Source: JBBSEZ01 sp038239195 (GTDB lineage: Bacteria > Planctomycetota > Planctomycetia > Gemmatales > Gemmataceae). Taken from it: a stretch of DNA of 12,277 nt. Position numbers and translations under genes: made by a program. Numbering within the stretch: position 1 is the first letter of the stretch; every line of letters begins with the position of its first letter. Under the pieces are notes generated by a model. It was not told the origin of the DNA and made no database searches. It worked only from the letters and a program-made list of their open reading frames with translations. The stretch covers positions 1 through 12,277 of the forward strand of contig JBBSEZ010000304.1 in assembly GCA_038239195.1 (NCBI GenBank). The letters are read 5' to 3'. Of this stretch, positions 6,330-12,277 are shown piece by piece.

Positions 6330-6681
6330 CCGGGTGGGATGGGCTGTTCGCTCGCCCCTTTGCGGGGTTGTTTCTTCGGAAAACTTTGCCCCGATTGGTT
6401 CGCCCCTCTGCCCCTTTCTCCCATATCTTCATAATCCCTCCTCTCCCTCCCTTCCGAATAGAAGAGTGTAAGAGGAGCAATGCCTACAGACGGCACAACC
6501 GGCACGGGCTGGAGGTCCGCCGGTAAGCAAGCGCGCTGGGTGGGCGAGGGCCTTGAGGGTGGGCTCCTCGCCTCGACTGCCGGCGCTGGTCGAGAGTGGG
6601 AGCGAAACGAGCTCGCGTCCTGGCGGCCCCGCCGACCGAGCCTCGGGGAGTACAGGGGCAACCGGGGAAGGGAGTCCCAAG
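6330..6681 (+). other. Upstream/leader region of the porin gene, no gene seen
   Basis: Positions 6370-6460 are the least GC-rich part of this region, with a long pyrimidine-rich stretch (about 6400-6455) that contains CATAAT at 6430-6435. That resembles a -10 element, but no good -35 lies at the right distance. Positions 6480-6660 are GC-rich with several short self-complementary stretches. I recognise no riboswitch class. The end carries the porin Shine-Dalgarno, GGAAGGGAG (6666-6674). Confidence 0.35.
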
Positions 6682-8337
6682 ATGGGGAACGTCGTGTGGC
6701 GAATGAGGGCGGGCGGGCTGACGTTCGGCCTGGCCGTCCTGCTGATTGGCGCGGGGGCGGCGCGGGCCGACGACCTGGCCGACCTCAAGGCGCGGATGGA
6801 CCGGATCGAGCGGGAAAATTGGGAGTTGAAGCAAAAGCTCGGGGGGGCGAGGCAGTACACCGCCTATCAGACGGGGGCAGCGACGGCGCCCGAGCAAGAG
6901 AAGGTCAAAAAGGTCGTCGGCGAGGTCCTCAAGGAGCGCGACGACAAGAAGAAAGCGGAAGAGGCCGCGACCAAGGCGCGGCAAGACGAGGAGGGCTTCA
7001 AGGCCGGCAGCGACCTGGGCCTGACCGCCCGCTGGCGGCCGGACCAGGGGCTCTACTTCGAGACCAAGAACAAGGACGTCCAGTCGCACATTGGCTTCTT
7101 CTTCCAGTGGGACACGGTGTTCTTCACGCAGAGCCCCAACCTGAAGCCAGCCAACCAGATCGGCGACCTTCAGGACGGGACGTTCTTCCGCCGGATTCGC
7201 CCTTTGTGGGACGGGCAGGCGTACGACACCATCGAGTGGAACGTGATCCTCGCGCTGGAGCAAATCTCGGCCGTCGGGAGCAACGCGAACGCCCTGATCA
7301 ATTTGGACGAGGTGTGGGTGGGCCTTTTCAACATCCCGTACCTCGGCAGGGTTCGCGCCGGTCACATGAAGGTGCCGCAGGGCCTCGAAGGCAACCAGAT
7401 GACCAGCAGCCGGGCCATGACCTTCAACGAAAACGCCGCCTACACCGACGCCTTCTACCGGGTGTTCGGGACGGGCGTCGAGATCGCCAACAACGCCTTC
7501 GACGATCGCATGAGCTGGCAGATAATGGGCTACCGCGATGACTTCAACCGGGCCAACACCGGCGCCGACTTCGGGGACGGCGCCTACTGCGCGACGGGCC
7601 GCATCACGGGCCTGCTGATCGACGAGTGCGAGGACCGCCACCTCCTGCACCTGGGCGTGTCCGGGACCTGGCGCAAGGCGGAGAAGGCCGACGCCACCCT
7701 CGGCCTGAGCGGCAATGACCTGGTCCGCCTCCGGGCCCGCCCCGAACTGCGGGACGCCATCGGCGGCTTCGGCGACAGCGCCAACTTCCCCGGCGACTCC
7801 GGCCGGCTGGTGGACACGGGCAACATCTCGGCCCTCTCGACCGGGGTGGTCGGGACCGAGCTGCTCTACATCCTGGGGCCGTTCTCGGCCCAGGCGGAGT
7901 GGGCCTTCTGCTACGTCAACGGCGCCACCACCGGCACCGGCCGGAACGCCATCGAGCGGACGCGGTCGTTCAACGGCGGTTACCTCACGCTGTCCTACTT
8001 CCTGACGGGCGAGTCCCGGAACTACGACAAGAGCTTCGGCGTCCTGTCCCGGAACTACGTCACCCCGTTCACCAATTTCTGGGCGCACGAGGGGACCGTG
8101 GGCGTGGGGGCGTGGGAGGTCGCGGCGCGCTACTCCTACCTCAACCTGAACGACGGGCCCATCCAGGGCGGCGTGATGAACGGCGTGACCGTGGGCCTGA
8201 ACTGGTATCTGAACAGCAACCTGAAGGTGCAGTTCGAGTACCTGCACAACAACCGCTACGACAAATCGACCACCCAGGGCGGGACCGTGCCCGGCTCGAT
8301 CGACGGCCTCGGCACGCGGGTGCAGATCCAGTTCTGA
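6682..8337 (+). CDS. Outer-membrane porin, OprO/OprP phosphate-selective family
   Basis: A 551-residue outer-membrane beta-barrel. The signal peptide is residues 1-29 (GGLTFGLAVLLIGAGAARA, then DD). A coiled coil follows at 32-53 ('LADLKARMDRIERENWELKQK'-like heptads), then a charged helical stretch to about 108, as in trimeric porins with periplasmic stalks. From about 115 on, alternating strands dominate: 'SHIGFFFQWDTVFFTQSP', 'FFRRIRPLWDGQAYDTIEW', 'LDEVWVGLFNIPYLGRVRAGHMK', 'GLNWYLNSNLKVQFEYLHN', ending in '..TRVQIQF' with the C-terminal Phe typical of BAM substrates. Family membership fits PF07396-like porins; phosphate or polyphosphate as substrate is by family only. ATG 6682 has GGAAGGGAG seven bases upstream; ATG 6703 is a weaker alternative. 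It is probably cotranscribed with the cysteine-rich gene 153 bp downstream. Confidence 0.9.
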   Translation: MGNVVWRMRAGGLTFGLAVLLIGAGAARADDLADLKARMDRIERENWELKQKLGGARQYTAYQTGAATAPEQEKVKKVVGEVLKERDDKKKAEEAATKARQDEEGFKAGSDLGLTARWRPDQGLYFETKNKDVQSHIGFFFQWDTVFFTQSPNLKPANQIGDLQDGTFFRRIRPLWDGQAYDTIEWNVILALEQISAVGSNANALINLDEVWVGLFNIPYLGRVRAGHMKVPQGLEGNQMTSSRAMTFNENAAYTDAFYRVFGTGVEIANNAFDDRMSWQIMGYRDDFNRANTGADFGDGAYCATGRITGLLIDECEDRHLLHLGVSGTWRKAEKADATLGLSGNDLVRLRARPELRDAIGGFGDSANFPGDSGRLVDTGNISALSTGVVGTELLYILGPFSAQAEWAFCYVNGATTGTGRNAIERTRSFNGGYLTLSYFLTGESRNYDKSFGVLSRNYVTPFTNFWAHEGTVGVGAWEVAARYSYLNLNDGPIQGGVMNGVTVGLNWYLNSNLKVQFEYLHNNRYDKSTTQGGTVPGSIDGLGTRVQIQF

Positions 8338-8343
8338 CCCACG

Positions 8344-8405
8344 CCCCGGAGGAGCGAAGGCCTCCGCATCCGGGGAAGGCCAGGGCAAAATCGGGCCCTT
8401 GCCCT
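8344..8405 (+). other. Two tandem hairpins after the porin gene
   Basis: First hairpin: CCCCGGA (8344-8350) pairs with TCCGGGG (8369-8375), with an inner GGAG/CTCC extension and a 3-base bulge. Second: AGGGCAA (8382-8388) pairs with TTGCCCT (8399-8405). Neither is followed by a T-run, so they look more like mRNA-stabilising or attenuating structures between the porin and the next gene than like an intrinsic terminator. Confidence 0.45.
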
Positions 8406-8490
8406 CCCCGCTGGGGGCAGCCTCCTCCGGCCGGTCGGGTGGATCGCTCGAAAGACTTCCAAACACCAAACGCAAAAGGAGTTGCCGGAG

Positions 8491-8985
8491 ATGATGGGAA
8501 AACGGATCGCCTCGGCTGCGGCTCTCGCCGCCCTGCTGGCCCTCGGCACGCCTTCCGCACGGGCGGTCGAGCTCGTTATCGTGTGCGACGAGGCGCCGGG
8601 GTGCGCGAAGAAGGTTTGCGTCCCCGTCACCGAAACCAAAAAGGTGAGCAAGCGGGAGTTTGGCGACGTCTGCGAAGACTTCTGCCTGCCGCCCTGTTCC
8701 CCGTTCGCGTGCCTGTTCGGCTGCGGCTGCGGGTGTCACAAGGTTCGCACCCGGAAGTTTCTGGTCATTCGGAATTGCGTCCGCGAGGAATGCGTGACCA
8801 AGTGCGTCCCGATGGCCGAGCAATGCGCCCCGGCCTGTCAGGCCCCGTGCGCCCCGCAGTACTGCCCCGCCCAAGGCGCCCCGGGCTGCGCCCCGCTGCC
8901 GTGCGGGAGCAACCTGCCGCCGGGGATCGTTGCCCCGCCAGGCTCGGTGGCGATCCCGGTCCGGATCATGAACGCGCCGCAGTGA
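8491..8985 (+). CDS. Secreted cysteine-rich protein
   Basis: A 164-residue exported protein with no known function. Residues 1-25 are a signal peptide (IASAAALAALLALGTPSARA). The mature part holds 19 cysteines in about 140 residues, many in CxxC or CxC patterns: 'CLFGCGCGCHKVRTRK', 'CVREECVTKC', 'CAPACQAPCAPQYC'. Segments 'KKVCVPVTETKKV', 'CEDFCLPPC' and 'KVRTRKFLV' recall a small secreted family I associate with planctomycetes. The mature protein could be disulphide cross-linked in the envelope or could bind metal; the sequence does not decide. The C-terminal 35 residues are Pro/Gly-rich and lack cysteine. ATG 8491 is chosen because AGGAG lies nine bases upstream. It is followed by a strong terminator. 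Confidence 0.85.
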   Translation: MMGKRIASAAALAALLALGTPSARAVELVIVCDEAPGCAKKVCVPVTETKKVSKREFGDVCEDFCLPPCSPFACLFGCGCGCHKVRTRKFLVIRNCVREECVTKCVPMAEQCAPACQAPCAPQYCPAQGAPGCAPLPCGSNLPPGIVAPPGSVAIPVRIMNAPQ

Positions 8986-8988
8986 GCG

Positions 8989-9073
8989 GTCCTTCGCGGC
9001 CCGGGGAGCGGGCGCACCAGGCGTGCTCTCGGCATCCACGCGCCTGAGGCGACCGGCCCCGGCAGCGAAGGAC
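8989..9073 (+). other. Folded 3' region with long-range stem
   Basis: GTCCTTCGC (8989-8997) is exactly complementary to GCGAAGGAC (9065-9073), and CCGGGG (9001-9006) to CCCCGG (9057-9062), giving a 15-bp closing stem with one small internal loop. Inside, CAGGC-GTG (9018-9025) pairs with CAC-GC-GCCTG (9037-9046) across a 2-base bulge. It ends four bases before the terminator stem. It may protect the 3' end of the porin/cysteine-rich mRNA or be a processed small RNA. Confidence 0.45.
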
Positions 9074-9076
9074 AAC

Positions 9077-9106
9077 GAGGCGTGAAGGGCCGTCCCTTCA
9101 CGCCTC
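9077..9106 (+). terminator. Strong intrinsic terminator
   Basis: A perfect 13-bp stem, GAGGCGTGAAGGG (9077-9089) with CCCTTCACGCCTC (9094-9106), closes a 4-base loop (CCGT) and is followed by TTTCCGTTT. It would end the porin/cysteine-rich transcript. Confidence 0.85.
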
Positions 9107-9170
9107 TTTCCGTTTATCCTCGTCCTCGCGGGAGGCGCCTTTCGGTCGCCAACCCAAGGGCGCATCCGGC

Positions 9171-9563
9171 ATGAAGGGAGGGAGGCGCGTGACACCGATG
9201 GAGCATTACCGGCGGGCGTGGAGCTGGGGCGTTGGCGGGTTGCTGGTCGGCTTCGCCGCGTTCGCCTTCGTCGCTTTCCGCTTCGGGCCAGGAGGGAGGC
9301 CCGGCTGGGTGCGCTATCTCCTCTGGCTGACCGGCGCCGGCCTTCCCGCATGGCTGGCTTACGTGGCCCTCCACGCGACCTGGGTGGCCTTCCTCTTGTT
9401 CTGTGCCGAACTGCCCCGGCGCGTTTTCCGGCGCCTCGTCCCGGCCGTTTGCCCCCGCTGCCGCGGCGATGCCTACTGGGAGGGCGGGGAGCCGGTGACC
9501 TACGCCTGTCGCGCGTGCGGATACCGCCACGACACGGGCATCCGCGAGAGCGAGACCGATTGA
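9171..9563 (+). CDS. Small membrane protein with C-terminal zinc ribbon
   Basis: A protein of up to 130 residues and unknown function. Two or three membrane segments are visible: about 19-38 (WGVGGLLVGFAAFAFVAFRF) and, in 47-79, a pair around 'YLLWLTGAGLPAWLAYVAL' and 'ATWVAFLLFCAEL'. The basic segment 'RRVFRRL' (83-89) leads to a cytosolic-looking zinc ribbon, CPRC (94-97) and CRAC (113-116), spaced CX2C-X15-CX2C. The start is uncertain. ATG 9171 gives the longest form, but GGGAGGGAGG (9176-9185) would suit GTG 9189 or ATG 9198, both in frame; the domains are unaffected. The terminator at 9077-9106 separates it from upstream genes, so it needs its own promoter, which I cannot pick out. It converges on the phosphoesterase gene. 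Confidence 0.78.
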   Translation: MKGGRRVTPMEHYRRAWSWGVGGLLVGFAAFAFVAFRFGPGGRPGWVRYLLWLTGAGLPAWLAYVALHATWVAFLLFCAELPRRVFRRLVPAVCPRCRGDAYWEGGEPVTYACRACGYRHDTGIRESETD

Positions 9564-9578
9564 TCGGCCCTCCTCAGA

Positions 9579-9627
9579 AAGGAGGAAGGATGAACCAGAG
9601 GTCTTTCTGGACTCATCCTTCCTCCTT
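9579..9627. terminator. 15-bp perfect inverted repeat between convergent genes
   Basis: AAGGAGGAAGGATGA (9579-9593) is exactly repeated in inverse at 9613-9627, and inside it CCAGA (9595-9599) pairs with TCTGG (9606-9610), leaving a 6-base loop. It sits in the 79-bp gap between two convergent genes and probably serves as a bidirectional terminator, although there is no clean T-run. The 'CATCCTTC' motif occurs again just after the right arm, and I recall similar tracts recurring between genes in related genomes. Confidence 0.6.
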
Positions 9628-9642
9628 CATCCTTCGGAAGGG

Positions 9643-11790
9643 CTAGAAGATCTTGCCCTGGTCGTGCCGCCCGAACGCGTCGAACATGCTGAAGGTGCCG
9701 TCCTGGAAGACGATGTCCACCACCAGCCCGGTGGGGCCGAAGGCTAACCCCTCGACTTGCACGCCCTCGCCCAGCGCCTGCGCGCCGGCGGCCGAGTAGC
9801 GGATCAGAGAACCGTCCGTCCTGACCACGTCGATGACAAGCCCGGCGGGGCCGAAGGCCGCGCTCGCGGAGCGGACGCCCCCTCCCAGCAGGTGGGCGCC
9901 GCTGGCGTCGTACGAGGCGAGGGTGCCGTCGGGCCTGGTCACCAGCACCACCTCCCCGGCGGGCCCGAAGGCAACGCCGGCGGACTGGGCCCCCGCTCCC
10001 AGCAGGTGGGCGCCGGCGGAGTCGTACTGGGTGAGCGTGCCGTCGGCCCTCGTCACCAGGACCACCTCGCCGGCGGGGCCGAACGCCACGCTGGCGGAGC
10101 GGACGCCGCCGCCCAGCAGGTGGGCGCCGAAGGCGTCGTACTGCGTGAGCGTGCCGTCCGCGCGCACCACCTCGGTCACGGGCCCGAACGGGCCGAAGGT
10201 GATGCTCACCGGTGGCGGCGGGACGGGGGCCGGGGTGGGGGGCGTCGCCACAGAGAAGTTGAAGTCGTTGAGCAGGCTGCTGGCCTGGGCGTCGTACTGG
10301 TCGAGCGGCTGGAGGTTGAAGCGCTGCTCGATGGTCTTCAGGATGGACAGCGTGTCGTGCTGGGTGTGATCGACGAAGCCCATCTTGGCATAGGGCGAGA
10401 TCACGATGGACGGCACGCGCGTGCCGTCGCCCCAGGGGCCGTTGTTGGCCGGCGGGGCGACGTGGTCCCAGCGCCCGCCGTTCTCGTCGTAGGTGATGAC
10501 GATGGCGGTGTGCGCCCACGCCGAGCTGTTCTGGATCGCATGGACGAGGTCGGCAGTGGCCTGCTGCCCCTGTAGCAGGGAGGCGTAGCCGGGATGTTCG
10601 TTGTTCGGCCCGAGCTGCTTGATGAAGGTGACCGCGGGCAGGGTGCCGTTGGCCAGGTCGGTGGAGAGGGCGGACTGGTCCTGAAGGTGGGCGTTGGGAT
10701 TCAGGAGGCTGTTGGTCTGCGCGTTCGGGGTGCCGTCGGCGTTGAAGGGGGCGTAATTGGCGTAGTAGGCGAACGGCTGGTGGTGGTACTGGAACAGCGG
10801 ATCGGCCTGGCCCTTGAGGGCGTTGGTCCAGCCGCCGGCGTACCACTTCCAGCTGACGCCCGCGGCGTCGAGCCGGTCGCCGATGGTCGGCGTGTAGGTC
10901 GGGTCGGGCTGCCCGTTGGGGAGGAGCGGGTGGTTGTCGTTGATGGGGGCCTCGAGCTTGGGGTCGCCTGGGAGGAACGAGGCCGGGTGGGGCGCCTGGG
11001 CGGCGAACGTGGTGTTGACCACGTACTTGCCGTCGATGGTCAGGTTTTTATCGCTCAGCGCCTGGGTGGGGGGGTCGAAGCTCGACTGGAAGCCGGTCGG
11101 GATCGGCTGAGTCCATTGCGGGGTGGCGGCCGCCACGAGCCACTGGGCGTTGAGGTACGACCCGCCATAGGCGGCGTGGAAGAAGTTGTCGTCCATCGTG
11201 TACTGCTGGGCGAGCAGGCCTTCCGGCAGGTTGGTCGCGTCGAAGTGACTGAGGACGAGGCTTTTGTTATCGCTCCAGCCGAGGAACTTGTTGTTGTTGT
11301 CGGAGCCGGGCTGGAGGGCGCCGTTGCCGATCTGCAACTGCTCGGTATAGAAGCGGTGGACGATGTCGCTGGTCGTGCCGTCGGGTGGCACGTAGGGGGC
11401 GAGGTCGTACGGCTTGGCGGGAAGCCCGGCGACGCCGGGGGCCTTGGGGTCGGTCGATGGGGTGGGCAGCGTGGTGATGGGGGTGCCGTTCTTGTCCACC
11501 TGGGGGATGAGCAAATTGCCGTTGGCGTCCGTGGCGTTGGCGATGCCGTTGGCGCCCGGGAAGCTCCCGTACAGGGCGTCGAAGCTCCAGTTCTCCTGGT
11601 AGATCACGACGATGTGGTCGATGTTGGCCTGGAACGAGCTAACGTCGGGGCTCGTCGCTGGCGTGAGGCGCTCTTCCAGCGCCTCCAGCCCGAGCCGGGC
11701 CGAGGGGCGCGCTCGCCGCCCGTGACGGCCCGGCGGGACGACCGCCTGGAGGCGCTTCCACAGCAACTTCTGAAACCAGAGAAGGGCCAT
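9643..11790 (-). CDS. Secreted phosphoesterase (AcpA/phospholipase C family) with C-terminal tandem repeats
   Basis: A 715-residue predicted extracytoplasmic phosphoesterase (PF04185-like). The N-terminus carries the planctomycete motif LGLEALEERLTPA (33-45). The catalytic domain (about 57-515) shows 'HIVVIYQENWSFDALYG' (59-75), with the metal-binding Glu-Asn pair 67-68; 'DDNFFHAAYGGSYLNAQW' (200-217), with Ser211 at the likely nucleophile position; 'TYDENGGRWDHV' (433-444), with Asp435 and His443; and 'GTRVPSIVISPYAK' (456-469). A Pro-rich linker (517-528) leads to five tandem repeats of 38 residues (530-715). Phosphate-ester cleavage is expected from the family; acid phosphatase versus phospholipase C cannot be decided. 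ATG 11790 was chosen because GGAG lies nine bases upstream; ATG 11805 would add five residues and lacks a Shine-Dalgarno. It is transcribed alone, convergent with the zinc-ribbon gene. Confidence 0.92.
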   Translation of the reverse strand: MALLWFQKLLWKRLQAVVPPGRHGRRARPSARLGLEALEERLTPATSPDVSSFQANIDHIVVIYQENWSFDALYGSFPGANGIANATDANGNLLIPQVDKNGTPITTLPTPSTDPKAPGVAGLPAKPYDLAPYVPPDGTTSDIVHRFYTEQLQIGNGALQPGSDNNNKFLGWSDNKSLVLSHFDATNLPEGLLAQQYTMDDNFFHAAYGGSYLNAQWLVAAATPQWTQPIPTGFQSSFDPPTQALSDKNLTIDGKYVVNTTFAAQAPHPASFLPGDPKLEAPINDNHPLLPNGQPDPTYTPTIGDRLDAAGVSWKWYAGGWTNALKGQADPLFQYHHQPFAYYANYAPFNADGTPNAQTNSLLNPNAHLQDQSALSTDLANGTLPAVTFIKQLGPNNEHPGYASLLQGQQATADLVHAIQNSSAWAHTAIVITYDENGGRWDHVAPPANNGPWGDGTRVPSIVISPYAKMGFVDHTQHDTLSILKTIEQRFNLQPLDQYDAQASSLLNDFNFSVATPPTPAPVPPPPVSITFGPFGPVTEVVRADGTLTQYDAFGAHLLGGGVRSASVAFGPAGEVVLVTRADGTLTQYDSAGAHLLGAGAQSAGVAFGPAGEVVLVTRPDGTLASYDASGAHLLGGGVRSASAAFGPAGLVIDVVRTDGSLIRYSAAGAQALGEGVQVEGLAFGPTGLVVDIVFQDGTFSMFDAFGRHDQGKIF
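9646..10203 (-). repeat. Five tandem 114-bp coding repeats
   Basis: These are the 3' part of the phosphoesterase gene, in units of 114, 114, 114, 114 and 102 bp. The consensus unit is 'VAFGPAGEVVLVTRADG' followed by 'TLTQYDASGAHLLGGGVRSA'. Units 1-3 are the most alike; units 4 and 5 have diverged, and the last is cut short by the stop. The pattern of two or three short strands per unit suggests propeller blades or a beta-solenoid. Confidence 0.85.
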
Positions 11791-11805
11791 CGTCCTTCGC
11801 TCCAT

Positions 11806-12084
11806 GGTTGGGGAGAACCGTAGGTGGCTCGCCCAGGATGGGGTGCAACCGAGTACTTCAGACAGCTAAGAACAGGGGGGATTTTGACGAGCGAAAGTGA
11901 CGAGAGGATGTCTGGATCGTGAAAAAATAGCGCACATCTGAGGATTCGCGTCCATAGTGAAACAGGGGCCTCACCTTACGTCTCGGGCCGGGCGGGCAAA
12001 GAACAGACGAAGAAACCGAGAAGGCCCTGGGAGATCGAGGGAACGCGGCGCCACGTCTTCTTTCGTGTACGTTCAACTCGCCGT
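11806..12084. other. Intergenic region upstream of the phosphoesterase gene
   Basis: I see no supportable gene here. Positions about 11865-11965 are clearly less GC-rich than the rest of the window and include GAAAAAATAG (11931 region), so the phosphoesterase promoter probably lies here on the minus strand. No pair of hexamers with correct spacing is convincing. Open frames in this stretch have no family resemblance. Confidence 0.4.
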
Positions 12085-12277
12085 GGGGGGGGGGCGGGGG
12101 GCGCCCCCCCCCCCGGGTGGTGGCCCGCCAACGCGCGCCGCGGGGGCCCCCCCCCCCCACCCCCCGCCCCGCCGGTGGTCGCCGGGGCCCCCCGCCCCCC
12201 AGGCATTCTGAGGTCTCGTACACCCCCCCGGCCGGGGGGGGCCGGCCCCCCCCGCGACCGCGGTTTGCAGCCGGACT
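12085..12277. other. G/C homopolymer-rich tail, probable low-quality contig end
   Basis: The segment holds runs of 10 G (12085-12094), 11 C (12104-12114), 11 C (12147-12157) and 9 G (12233-12241), plus many shorter ones, unlike anything in the preceding 12 kb. Short normal-looking pieces are scattered between them, for example around 12200-12221. This resembles sequencing or assembly error at a contig end. Open frames through it are Gly/Pro runs and were not called. Confidence 0.6.

Noticed and set aside
6484..9351. A 955-codon minus-strand frame opposite the porin and cysteine-rich genes
   Set aside because: The plus strand carries signal peptides, Shine-Dalgarno sites and family motifs over the same stretch; the minus frame shows none.
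10594..11823. A 409-codon plus-strand frame opposite the phosphoesterase gene
   Set aside because: Its Gly/Val-rich content is the antisense image of a well-supported phosphoesterase; no motif or start signal.
11884..11912. TTGACG as a plus-strand -35 element
   Set aside because: No -10 follows at 16-18 bases, and no plus-strand gene lies downstream.
11858..12223. Open frames in the last 400 bases
   Set aside because: They run through low-complexity homopolymers, encode Gly/Pro/Arg runs and have no start signal or family likeness.
1..12277. tRNA or rRNA genes, CRISPR arrays, transposase or integrase genes
   Set aside because: I looked for cloverleaf arms, regularly spaced repeats and recombinase motifs and saw none; the only tandem repeats are coding (9646-10203).

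Overview
The window looks like chromosomal DNA from a high-GC planctomycete, most likely a member of the Gemmataceae. Three lineage hallmarks support this: a short protein opening with the TIGR02996 repeat-companion domain followed by leucine-rich repeats, a secreted enzyme with the planctomycete N-terminal motif 'LEALEERLTPA', and a small cysteine-rich secreted protein of a type I associate with this group. GC is high throughout, so long shadow ORFs lie opposite almost every real gene. I assigned the group from protein character and memory of these families, not from a search.

Layout. Positions 50-2307 (minus strand) hold a compact three-gene group: a secreted Fes/IroE-like esterase, a secreted shortened SMP-30-like protein, and a TIGR02996/LRR protein whose ATG overlaps the preceding stop. 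A ~300-bp divergent intergenic region separates it from glgP (alpha-glucan phosphorylase, 2611-5193, plus). Just after glgP comes a two-gene cassette: a 100-aa HEPN-like protein and a 207-aa protein of unknown family, overlapping by 22 bp. The cassette is bracketed by an exact 40-bp direct repeat of the last codons of glgP (5155-5194 and 6218-6257), which reads as an insertion or recombination scar. Downstream of the second repeat is a head-to-head pair of REP-like palindromes (6274-6329). A third copy of the same palindrome lies between the esterase and SMP-30-like genes.

Positions 6682-8985 (plus) hold an OprO/OprP-type porin with an N-terminal coiled coil and the cysteine-rich secreted protein. 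They are followed by a folded 3' region and a very strong intrinsic terminator (9077-9106). A small membrane protein with a C-terminal zinc ribbon (9171-9563, plus) converges on a large secreted phosphoesterase (9643-11790, minus) that ends in five tandem 38-residue repeats. A 15-bp perfect inverted repeat lies between these two genes. The last ~200 bases are G/C homopolymer runs that look like a poor-quality contig end and hold no gene I can support.

The most interesting element is the HEPN-like/unknown gene pair set between duplicated glgP 3' ends. It is a candidate mobile or TA-like two-gene module with no recombinase of its own in the window.
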